Assembly: GCA_051953655.1 (NCBI GenBank)
Contig: JBQCIO010000025.1
Location: forward strand, 1-13,984
Origin: JBQCHF01 sp051953655
GTDB lineage: Bacteria > Actinomycetota > Actinomycetes > Motilibacterales > Motilibacteraceae
Direction: 5' to 3'
Length of the DNA: 13,984 bases
The stretch's first letter is position 1. Every line of letters starts with the position of its first letter. The notes under the pieces were generated by a model. It was not told where the DNA came from and made no database searches. It saw nothing but the letters and a program-made list of their open reading frames with translations. The translations under genes and the position numbers were made by a program. Shown here piece by piece: positions 5,411-13,600 of this stretch.

Positions 5411-8400
5411 ATGCAGGAGGACGTCAGCGCGGCGCGATTGCTGCCCTATGTCTCGAACATCGCCCTGCAGTGGGATCCCGACCTCACCCCTCCGTCGTCC
5501 CGATCGGTCGACGGCACGCTGGCCTTCGTCGACATCTCCGGGTTCACCCGGCTGACCGAGATGCTCTCCGCCAACGGCAAGGCAGGGGCCGAGGAGCTCA
5601 CCACGCTGCTCGACGCCACCTTCATCGAGCTGCTCGCCATCGCCCGCAGGCATGGCGCGGAGCTGGTGAAGTGGGGCGGCGACGCCGTGCTGCTCCTGTT
5701 CACCGGGCCGCAGCACCCGGCTCACGCTGTGGCCGCGGCGGGCAGGATGCAGCAGGCGATGCGAACCATCGGCCGCCTGCGCACCTCCGTCGGCACCTGC
5801 CGCCTGCGCATGTCCGTCGGCATCCACAGCGGCAGCTTCGACTTCTACTTGGTCGGCACCCGCCACCGGGAGCTGGTGCTGACCGGGCCGAGCGCCGCCC
5901 TCACGGCCCGGCTGGAGGGGACGGCCGAGGCCGGTCAGGTGCTGGTCAGCCGGGATACGGCCGGGCTGCTGCCCGGCGACGTGCTCGGGGAGGCCAAGGG
6001 CGAAGGAGTCCTGGTCACCGCGGTGCCCCGCACCGACGTCGTGTCGGAGACGGTTCCGGCGGACGACGCCGACCCGCGCCCGCTGATCAGCCGGGCGCTC
6101 GCCGAGCATCTCGGCACCGGCTCGGTCGACAGCGAGCACCGGCAGGTAGCCGTCGCGTTCATCGAGTTCTCCGGCGTCCAGGCGGTGCACCGGGCCGGCG
6201 GGGCCGAGGCCCTGGCAGCGGCGCTGCACGACCTCGTATCCCTGGTGCAGGAACGCTGCGAGCACCACCAGGTCACCTTCTGGGAGACCGACATCGGCGG
6301 CGACGGCGGGAAGATCATGCTGGTGGCCGGTGCTCCCACGAGCAGCGGAGACGACGTCGGCGCCCTGCTCTGCGTGGTCCGCGAGGTCGTCGACGCGGCG
6401 GGCCGGCTCTCGCTCCGCGCCGGCGTGAACAGCGGCCGGGTATTCGCCGGCGACTTCGGTCCCGCGAACCGGCGGACCTTCACGGTGAAGGGCGACGCGG
6501 TCAACCTCGCTGCCCGGCTGATGGCACGCGCCGGCACCGGCGAGATCTACGTGGCCGACGCAGCCCTCGAGCGCAGCAGGGTCCCGTTCGCCGCCGCACC
6601 GCTCGAGCCGTTCCTCGTGAAGGGCAAGACGAAGCCGGTCCGTGCCCACCAGCTCCTGGCGGCGACGGCCGGTGCGGGCGACCCGCTCGGCCGCCCCACG
6701 TCCAGACCTCCGCTCGCCGGGCGCGAGCGCGAGCTGGCCCAGCTGGGCGGGCTGCTGACCTCGGCGCGCCACGGCAGCGGAGCCTGCGTGGAGATCGTCG
6801 GCCCACCTGGAATCGGCAAGTCCCGGCTCGTCGAGGAGGTGACGGCGCAGGCGCAGGGCTGGACCGTGCTGACCACCCGGTGCGACGCCTACCGGGAGGG
6901 CATCCCCTACGCGCCGCTGCGCGACCTGGTCCGCCAGGCCCTCGGCGCCGCGGACGACACCGGGGCGGCCGAGACCGGCACGTTGCTCACCGAGACGGTG
7001 CAGCGCATCGCGCCCGCGCTCGCCCCCTGGCTGCCTCTGCTTGGTCTCGTGGTCGGCGCCGACGTGCCGCCCACCGAGGCCGTGGAGCACCTGGACCAGA
7101 GGTTCCGGCGCCCCCGCCTGGAGGCGGTGACCACGGAGTTCCTCCACGCACTCCTGGCCCGACCCACCGTCGTGGTCGTCGACGAGTCGCACCTCATGGA
7201 CGAGGCCAGCAGCTCCCTGCTGCGGCGGCTGGCCGCAGGGGTGGACCGCACGCCGTGGCTGGTGATGCTCGCCCGTCGCGCCGACGGCCCGACACCCCCG
7301 CTGGCCGACGACGGGCTGGCCGGACGGCTGGACCTCGAGCCCCTGGCCGCCGACGCCGTCGCCCGGCTCACGCAGGACGCCACCCACGAGCACCCGCTGC
7401 CGCCGCACGAGCGGGCCGCCCTCGTTCAGCGCAGCGGGGGAAACCCGCTGTTCCTGCTCGAGCTCCTCGCGGCGGCGCGCTCCTCGTCCACCGAAGGGCT
7501 GCCGGACACGGTCGAGGGCGTGCTCGCCGCGCAGATCGACGCCCTCGCGCCGGCCGACCGGCGGCTGCTGCGGGCCGCGTCCGTGCTCGGCGTCGAGGTG
7601 TCGCTCACCGTGCTGCAGGAGATGCTCGACGAGCCGCTCACCCCGGCCAGGATCGCGGCGCTGCAAGGCTTTCTCGAGCCGGACCGGCCGGGCACCGTCC
7701 GGTTCCGGCACAACCTCGTCCGCGAGGCCGCCTACGAGAGCCTCCCGTTCACCCGGCGCCGGGCGCTGCACGCGACCGCCGGCCACGTCCTGCGCCGTGC
7801 GACCGGGAGCGACGACGGCGAGATCGCACCGCTGCTCGCGCTGCACTTCGAGCAGGCCGGCGACACCGCGGCCGCCTGGCGGTACGCCCGTCTCGGCGGC
7901 CGGCGGGCGGCGGCGGTCTACGGCCACGTCGACGCCGCGCAGCTGTACTCGCGCGCCCTTCGCGCCGGACGGGCCGTGCGCGACCTGCCCGGCAGCGAGC
8001 TGCTCGAGGTGGCCGAGGCGCTCGGCGACTCGCGCACCCACCTGGGCGACTTCGACGGCGCGGAGGCGGCCTACCGGCAGGCCGCCGGCTGGGCGGTGCA
8101 CGGCCTGGACCGGGCCCGGCTGGGCTACAAGAGCGCGCTGGCGGTGGAGCGACGCGGCGAGTACCGGCGCTGTCTGCGCCGCCTCACCGTCGCCGAGCGT
8201 CTGCTCGACGTGGACTCGAACGACGCTGCCCCGACCGGCGCTGACGCGAACGGCGCTGCCCCGACCGGCAATGACCCGAGCGAGAGCGACCGCAGCGCCG
8301 CTGCCCGCCGGCTGCGCGCGGAGATCCGGGCGCAGTACGGCCTGGTCCGGCACCGGCAGGGCAAGGGCCTGGATGCGGTCCGGTTGCTGCGTGAGGCGGT

Positions 8401-9337
8401 GGCCCTGGCCGAGCGGGCGGATCCGGAGGTGCTCGTCACGGCCCTTCTCCACCTCGACATCGCCGAGCTCACGCTGGGCCTGCCGAGCGAGGGTGAGCAC
8501 GTGAGGCGCGCCGTGCAGGTGCTGGAGCACGTCGGCGGCCTGCCGTGGCTGGAGGCCAGGGCCCTGAACCAGCTGGGCATCCGCGCCTACTTCGCCGGGC
8601 ACTGGGAGGAGGCTGTCCGCCACTACAGCGCCTCTCGCGAGGCGTGCGAGCGCGCCGGCGACCAGTGGACCGCCGCGGTGGAGGCGGGGAACATCGCCGA
8701 GGTCCTCGGCGACCAGGGTCACCTCGCCGAGGCGCAGGTCGCCCTCGACGAGGCGCTGCACACGTTCCGCGCCGCCGGCACCAGCGGGTTCGTCGCCGAC
8801 GGCACCCGGCTGCTCGGCCGCCTGGCCGCCCGGCAGGGGGACCTCGACCGCGCCGAGGAACTGCTGGGGGCTGCTCGGTCGATCTTCGCCGACGACGGCC
8901 AACGGCTGCAGTCCGCGCTCACCGACGCGATGCTCGCCGAGGCCCGCCTGCTGTGCGACGACCCGTCCACCGCGCTGGACCGGGCGGTCGCGGCCCTGGA
9001 GCAGGCGGCGACACTGCCCGGACGCGGCATGGTCCTGCCGCTGCTGCACCGGGTGGCCGGCATCGCGCGGATCCGCCTGGGCCACGTCGACGCCGGGCTG
9101 CGCGACCTGCAGGCGAGCATCGAGGAGTCCCGGGAGCGCAACGCGGCCTACGAGCTCGCCCTCTCCCTCCGCGCCCGCGCCGAGGTCCCGGACCGTGCCG
9201 CGCCGGAGGCGGCGGCCGAGGCGGACGAGATCGCCGCCCGGCTCGGACTCGTGGCCGGTGCCGGGCTGCGCGCCGTCGTGCCGGCTCCGCGGACGGCTCT
9301 CGACCTCGCGCCCGCGACGACGGTCCACACGACCTGA
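5411..9337 (+). CDS. Two-domain class III nucleotide cyclase with AAA ATPase and TPR-like C-terminus
   Basis: This 1308-residue, probably cytosolic protein has the domain order of animal soluble adenylyl cyclase. Cyclase domain C1 (about 35-200) has FVDISGFT with metal Asp D41, then VKWGGDAVLLLF with K87 and metal Asp D91, but Ala (A163) replaces the transition-state Asn, although R167 remains. Domain C2 (about 245-415) has E252 in place of the first metal Asp and D294 at the Lys position, but keeps VKGDAVNLAARL with N365 and R369. The two halves thus complement each other to give one competent site. An ATPase follows, with Walker A GPPGIGKS (464-471), Walker B VVVVDESH (587-594) and GGNPLFLLELL (677-686). 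The rest (about 810-1280) is TPR-like helical repeats, with no LuxR or other HTH at the end. Start ATG 5411 has a weak G-rich Shine-Dalgarno sequence. The product is probably cAMP; cGMP or another nucleotide is possible given the substituted Lys. Confidence 0.88.
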   Translation: MQEDVSAARLLPYVSNIALQWDPDLTPPSSRSVDGTLAFVDISGFTRLTEMLSANGKAGAEELTTLLDATFIELLAIARRHGAELVKWGGDAVLLLFTGPQHPAHAVAAAGRMQQAMRTIGRLRTSVGTCRLRMSVGIHSGSFDFYLVGTRHRELVLTGPSAALTARLEGTAEAGQVLVSRDTAGLLPGDVLGEAKGEGVLVTAVPRTDVVSETVPADDADPRPLISRALAEHLGTGSVDSEHRQVAVAFIEFSGVQAVHRAGGAEALAAALHDLVSLVQERCEHHQVTFWETDIGGDGGKIMLVAGAPTSSGDDVGALLCVVREVVDAAGRLSLRAGVNSGRVFAGDFGPANRRTFTVKGDAVNLAARLMARAGTGEIYVADAALERSRVPFAAAPLEPFLVKGKTKPVRAHQLLAATAGAGDPLGRPTSRPPLAGRERELAQLGGLLTSARHGSGACVEIVGPPGIGKSRLVEEVTAQAQGWTVLTTRCDAYREGIPYAPLRDLVRQALGAADDTGAAETGTLLTETVQRIAPALAPWLPLLGLVVGADVPPTEAVEHLDQRFRRPRLEAVTTEFLHALLARPTVVVVDESHLMDEASSSLLRRLAAGVDRTPWLVMLARRADGPTPPLADDGLAGRLDLEPLAADAVARLTQDATHEHPLPPHERAALVQRSGGNPLFLLELLAAARSSSTEGLPDTVEGVLAAQIDALAPADRRLLRAASVLGVEVSLTVLQEMLDEPLTPARIAALQGFLEPDRPGTVRFRHNLVREAAYESLPFTRRRALHATAGHVLRRATGSDDGEIAPLLALHFEQAGDTAAAWRYARLGGRRAAAVYGHVDAAQLYSRALRAGRAVRDLPGSELLEVAEALGDSRTHLGDFDGAEAAYRQAAGWAVHGLDRARLGYKSALAVERRGEYRRCLRRLTVAERLLDVDSNDAAPTGADANGAAPTGNDPSESDRSAAARRLRAEIRAQYGLVRHRQGKGLDAVRLLREAVALAERADPEVLVTALLHLDIAELTLGLPSEGEHVRRAVQVLEHVGGLPWLEARALNQLGIRAYFAGHWEEAVRHYSASREACERAGDQWTAAVEAGNIAEVLGDQGHLAEAQVALDEALHTFRAAGTSGFVADGTRLLGRLAARQGDLDRAEELLGAARSIFADDGQRLQSALTDAMLAEARLLCDDPSTALDRAVAALEQAATLPGRGMVLPLLHRVAGIARIRLGHVDAGLRDLQASIEESRERNAAYELALSLRARAEVPDRAAPEAAAEADEIAARLGLVAGAGLRAVVPAPRTALDLAPATTVHTT
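8217..8269 (+). repeat. In-frame 30-bp tandem repeat inside the cyclase gene
   Basis: A 23-base unit, CGAACGACGCTGCCCCGACC followed by GGC, at 8217-8239 recurs at 8247-8269 with one change (A to G). The period is 30 bases, or exactly 10 codons. It encodes DSNDAAPTGA then DANGAAPTGN, followed by a degenerate acidic/Ser stretch to about residue 962. The insert interrupts the helical-repeat region and looks like an unstructured linker grown by replication slippage; homologues probably vary in length here. Confidence 0.7.
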
Positions 9338-9378
9338 CGGTCCGCCGGCGGGCGGACTGCCCGCCGGCGGATCGTCAG
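9334..9378. terminator. Strong bidirectional terminator hairpin
   Basis: CTGACG (9334-9339), one wobble position, then TCCGCCGGCGGG (9341-9352) pair with CCCGCCGGCGGA (9360-9371) and CGTCAG (9373-9378), giving a 19-step stem with a 7-base loop. It starts within the last codon and stop of the cyclase gene and lies ahead of the convergent secreted-protein stop (9395). There is no T-tract, as is common in actinobacteria. A second small hairpin, AGGCGG-CGAA-CCGCCT (9381-9396), overlaps the stop codon of the secreted-protein gene. Confidence 0.75.
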
Positions 9379-9394
9379 GGAGGCGGCGAACCGC

Positions 9395-10417
9395 CTACCA
9401 GTACATGGGGTCGTTCGCGCTCGGGTCGACGTTGATGACGACGGTCTCCGTCGCGCCCGCGCCCTTGGCCCGGCTGACGATGCACATGTGCAGCAGGTCC
9501 CCGGCCTTGTCCTTGCCCACCGCCTTCACATAGGCGGGGTCGTCGCAGTCGTAGAGCAGGCCCTGGAACGGATACTCCCCCGTGGCCGCCGGGAACGTCT
9601 GCAGGGCCGGGAAGCCGGCATCCGCTCCGGCACACACGTCCAGCCCCGGCGTCCCGTTGTTGGGCTCCAGGTTCACCAGCGCCTTCGGGAAGGTGATGGT
9701 GATCGTCTTCCCCACGGCCGGCCCGTAGGTCTGCACGACCAGCGGCTCGACCGTGGCGGTGGAGCCGAACGCGGCGGCGGTGCAGGCGGGGTTGAGCAGG
9801 CTCTGCGTCGCGAAGCCGAACTGGTACCCGAACGTGGACTGCGCGGAGAACGTGGCGCTGGCCGTGATCCCCGAGTCCGTGGTGGCCTGCTGGGTGGTGC
9901 AGCTCGTGCCCGGGCTGCAGATGGAAGCCCCGGACGGCACGACGGTCAGCACCGGGTCGGCCCCGGTGTTGATGAACGAGTTGTTGCCACCCTTGAAGTC
10001 GTTGGACTGCTTGACCGCCGTCGTGATCGACGTCGACCCGCTGCCGGACACCGCGAGGGTCACCTGGAGCGAGCCGCCCGGCGCGATGCTGTCGGCCACC
10101 GAGCTGCTCGTCAGCAGGTAGGTGCTGCTGCCGGCCGGAGTGTTGGCGAGGTTCCACCCGCTGGGGACCGAGGCGATGCTCACCGCGTCGCTCGAGAACG
10201 TCAGCTGCGCCGAGCCGAAGCTCTGCTGGCTGACCGGGGCGTTGGTCAGGCTCAGCGTCGTGGTCGAGCCGGAGGCGAGCACCGGGTCGCCGACGCTCGC
10301 GCTGTAGTACTTCGTGCTCGGTGCGGCCTGCGCGGGCAGGGCGGTCAGCGAGAGCGCCCCCACCCCCGCCACGACGGCGGCCAGCAGCCGCCACCTTCTC
10401 GGCGCTGTCAGAACCAT
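9395..10417 (-). CDS. Secreted protein of unknown function
   Basis: This 340-residue protein begins MVLTAPRRWRLLAAVVAG and has a standard signal peptide: basic n-region, hydrophobic core (11-27) and cleavage site LPAQA-AP after residue 31. The mature part is Ser/Thr/Gly/Ala-rich with alternating hydrophobic strands (YYSASVGDPVL, TTTLSLTNAP, SLQVTLAV), suggesting Ig-like beta domains. It has exactly six cysteines (167, 173, 212, 262, 291, 312), a likely set of three disulfides. No LPXTG sorting signal, lipobox, C-terminal anchor or catalytic motif is visible; the protein ends PMYW. I do not recognise the family. Start: ATG 10417 has GGAGGGG about 8 bases upstream; an in-frame ATG at 10441 would only add MDWGGARD before the signal peptide. 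It is convergent with the cyclase and divergent from the MFS-CNB-patatin gene, so a link to cyclic-nucleotide signalling is possible only by position. Confidence 0.82.
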   Translation of the reverse strand: MVLTAPRRWRLLAAVVAGVGALSLTALPAQAAPSTKYYSASVGDPVLASGSTTTLSLTNAPVSQQSFGSAQLTFSSDAVSIASVPSGWNLANTPAGSSTYLLTSSSVADSIAPGGSLQVTLAVSGSGSTSITTAVKQSNDFKGGNNSFINTGADPVLTVVPSGASICSPGTSCTTQQATTDSGITASATFSAQSTFGYQFGFATQSLLNPACTAAAFGSTATVEPLVVQTYGPAVGKTITITFPKALVNLEPNNGTPGLDVCAGADAGFPALQTFPAATGEYPFQGLLYDCDDPAYVKAVGKDKAGDLLHMCIVSRAKGAGATETVVINVDPSANDPMYW

Positions 10418-10650
10418 GTCCCTCGCCCCTCCCCAATCCACTCACAGACCGTGCAGACGTCGTCACGCACGGCGAACTCCCCCCTGGCAGCCGCAAGGGG
10501 TCGGTCCAGTCGGACTGGAACGACCCCCGGCAGATCGTGACAGCGAAGCATGGAATGGTGGCCCAAGGCAATGGTTCTGCGCCGATCCGCCGCCATCCGG
10601 ACGCAAACTCGCTTAGATCCAGCTAGGCCGTCACGACTTTGGAGCCGTCC
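10418..10650. other. Divergent intergenic region, 233 bases
   Basis: This stretch separates the start of the secreted-protein gene (minus) from that of the MFS-CNB-patatin gene (plus) and contains no credible gene. Its main content is the 31-bp near-palindrome at 10497-10527. TTAGAT (10613-10618) could be a weak -10 box for the plus-strand gene, but no matching -35 is seen. GGAG at 10641-10644 is the likely ribosome binding site for the TTG at 10651. Confidence 0.5.
10497..10527. promoter_or_regulatory. 31-bp near-perfect palindrome, candidate operator or RNA hairpin
   Basis: The sequence is GGGGTCG (10497-10503), G, TCCAGTC (10505-10511), G, GACTGGA (10513-10519), A, CGACCCC (10521-10527). 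The inner 7-base arms and outer 7-base arms are both exact complements, separated only by one G/A mismatch on each side of the axis. It lies in the divergent promoter region about 80 bases before the secreted-protein start and 124 bases before the other gene. As DNA it would suit a dimeric or tetrameric repressor; as RNA it would be a stable stem in the 5' leader of the secreted-protein gene. The binding partner is unknown and it does not match a Crp box. Confidence 0.55.
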
Positions 10651-13600
10651 TTGTCCACGCACGCCGCCGACGCGGGAAGAATCCACGTCCACACCAGGCG
10701 TTACTCCCCCAAACCGGCGCACGTGCTGGCGGTCTCGGCGCTCGGCGCCTTTCTCGCCTTCGTCGACTCCACCATCGTCAACGTCGTCTTCCCCGACATC
10801 CAGGAGTCGTTCCACGGCACCTCGCTCCCGACGCTGTCCTGGGTGCTCAACGGCTACAACATCGTCATCGCGGCCCTGCTGATCGTGGCCGGCCGTTCCG
10901 CCGACCTGGTCGGCCGGCGGCGGATGTTCGTCGGCGGCGTCGTGCTGTTCGTGCTCGCCTCCGCGGCCTGCGCCGCGGCCGGGTCCGCCGAGCAGCTCAT
11001 CGCGTTCCGGCTCCTACAGGGCGTCGGCGCCGCGATGCTCATCCCCGCCTCGCTCGGGCTGGTCGTGAACGCCTTCCCGCTCGAGCGGAGGGCGCATGCC
11101 ATCGGGCTCTGGGGCGCCACGGCCGCGCTCGCCTCCGGGCTGGGTCCGCCGGCCGGCGGTGCGCTCGTGGCGCTGTGGAACTGGCGGCTCGCCTTCCTGG
11201 TCAACGTGCCGATCGGCATCGTCACCGTCGTGCTCGCCCGGCGGGTGCTGGTCGAGGGCCGCGCCTCCGGCCGGCGCCGGCTGCCGGACCTGCGCGGTGC
11301 GGTGCTGCTGGGCGCCGCGCTGGCCACGCTCACCCTCGGCCTCGTGCAAGGCGGTGACTGGGGATGGAGCAGCGCCGGCGTGCTGCTCTCGTTCGCCGCG
11401 GCGGTCGTCTGCCTGGTCGGCTACGCCCTGAGCTCCCGTGCCCATCCGGTGCCGCTCATCGACCCGGACCTGCTGCGCCAGCGCGCGTTCGTGGTCGCCA
11501 ACCTCGCCACCGCGGTCGGTGCCGCCGGCTGGTTCGCCTACGGGCTCAACCACATCCTGTGGCTGCGCTACGTCTGGGACTACTCGCTGCTGCGCGCGGG
11601 CCTGGCCGTCGCACCCGGCGCCATCGCGGCTGCGGTGGCCGCGGCCGTGCTCGGCCGGGTCGCCGACCGGGGTGGCATCCGCACCATCGTCGTGGGCGGT
11701 GCCCTGGTCTGGGCGGTGTCCCTCGGCTGGTTCTACGCCCACCTGGTCCCGCTGCAGCCGCACTTCGCCGGGGCGTGGCTGGTCGGGCAGGTGATCAGCG
11801 GGATCGGCATCGGCGCCACCATGCCGACGCTGGCCTCGGCGGCGCTCACCGGCGTGCCAGGCGGCCGCTACGCGACCGCGTCGGCGGTCAACTCCAGCAT
11901 CCGGCAGATCGGGGCCGTCATCGGGGTCTCGGTGCTCGTCATCATCGTGGGCACGCCGTCGCCCACGACGATCGAGGCCGCCCTGCGGCACGGCTGGGAG
12001 TTCTCCGCGGGGTGCTTCGTCGTCACCGCCGCGGTGGCCCTGCTGCTCGGGCGGCTGCGCGCGCCGTCGTCCACCACGGTCATCGACGGCGGCGCCGGCG
12101 ACGGCGTCGCGGTGCCGGACGTCCGGCTCGTCGCTCCCCGGCGGGCGATCGACCTGGTCGAGACCTCGGCGCCTCCCTCGCTGTTCGAGGTCGTCGCCGC
12201 CCGTGACCCGGACGGCGTCGAGACCGTCGAAGTGCCGGCCGGACAGTGGCTCTTCCGGCAGGGGGACGACGCGGACGGCATGTACGTCGTGCGGGCGGGC
12301 CGTTTCGAGGTCGTCGTCGACGGCGCGGTCGTCCGCCGGCTGGGCCCGGGCGAGCTCGTGGGCGAGCTGGCCCTGCTCACCGGAGGTCGGCGGTCGGCCG
12401 GGGTGCGGGCCAGCCGCGACGGGACGGTGAGCCGGGTGAGCTCGGAGCGGTTCGCCATCGCCGTAGCCCTCGACCCGGAGGCGATGCTGCAGGTGGCCAC
12501 CACGGTGGCGCGGCGGCTCGAGCGGGTGGCGCCTGCACCGCACCCGGACCCGGCGCCCTCGGTCGTCGCGGTCGTCGCGGCGACCCCGGACGCTGCCGTC
12601 GACGTCGTCGCCGAGGCTCTCGAGGCCGAGCTGCGGCGGATCTGCTCGGTCGTGCTGCTCCGCTCGGTCGACCCATCCGGGTTGGAGCGCGCCGAGCGCG
12701 ACCACGACGTCGTCCTGCTCGTGGCTGCGCACGACCGGCAGGTAGACGACCAGCACGGAGTTGACCAGCACGGAGTTGACCAGCACGGGGCTGACCAGCA
12801 CGGCGACCAGCGGGTCTGGCGGGACTTCTGCCTGCGCAGCGCGGACCGGGTCGTCAGCGTGGTGGCTCCCTCCGCCGTCCCTCCCGCGGGCGCCGACAGG
12901 AGCGCGCTCGCCGGCGGTCACCTCGTGTGGGCCGGCGGACGCCCGGAGCGGGAGCTGCGCAGCGCCTGGCACGCGCGGCTGGAGCCGTCGACGGCCCACC
13001 ACGTGGACCCGCAGCTGCCGCGCGACGGCGTCCGCGCCCTGGCTCGCCGCCTGGCCGGCCGCTCCCCCGCCCTGGTGCTCGCCGGCGGCGGCGCGCGCGC
13101 CTTCGCCCACCTCGGCGTCCTCGAGGTCTTCGAGGAGGCCGGCCTCACGTTCGACCGGGTGGCGGGCACCAGCTCCGGCGCGGTCGTCGCCGCGCTCTGG
13201 GCCACCGGGCGGAGCGCGGCCGAGATCGATGCCGCCGTCTACAACGAGTTCGTGCGCCATCGGCTGCTCGGCGACGTCACGCTGCCGGCGGCCGGGCTGA
13301 TCAAGGGACGGCGGGTGGGCGCCGCGCTGCACCGGCACTTCGGCGACACCCTCATCGAGGAGCTCGACCGGGAGTTCGCCTGCGTGTCGGTCGACCTGCT
13401 CGGGAAGCAGCCCGTCGTCCACCGCAGCGGACGACTGACCGACGCCGTCTTCGCCTCCCTGCGCCTGCCCGGCGTCTTCGCGCCGATGCGGCTGAACGGG
13501 TCGCTGCACGTCGACGGCACGGTGCTGGACAACCTCCCGGTCGCCGCGCTCACCGAGCGCCACGAGGGCCCGGTGGTCGCCGTCGACATCTCGGTCGGCG

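Noticed and set aside
5384..9328. A 1314-codon open frame opposite the cyclase gene.
   Set aside because: It is a mirror of the cyclase codon bias; its translation is rich in Gly, Arg and Gln with no domain, and the plus-strand frame has unmistakable cyclase and Walker motifs.
9200..9337. A C-terminal LuxR-type DNA-binding domain in the cyclase-ATPase protein, as in some mycobacterial relatives.
   Set aside because: The last 60 residues are Ala/Arg-rich and Pro-containing with no helix-turn-helix pattern.
10468..10634. Faint resemblance to a GEMM (c-di-GMP-I) riboswitch, from GGACGCAAA and a nearby CACGCAC.
   Set aside because: The conserved stems and tetraloop-receptor elements cannot be placed in order around these short matches, and the downstream GC-rich P1b/P3 arms are missing. 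A covariance-model search would settle it.
12748..12804. A short CRISPR-like array.
   Set aside because: Units are directly contiguous without spacers, have a 15-base period and lie in frame inside a coding sequence.
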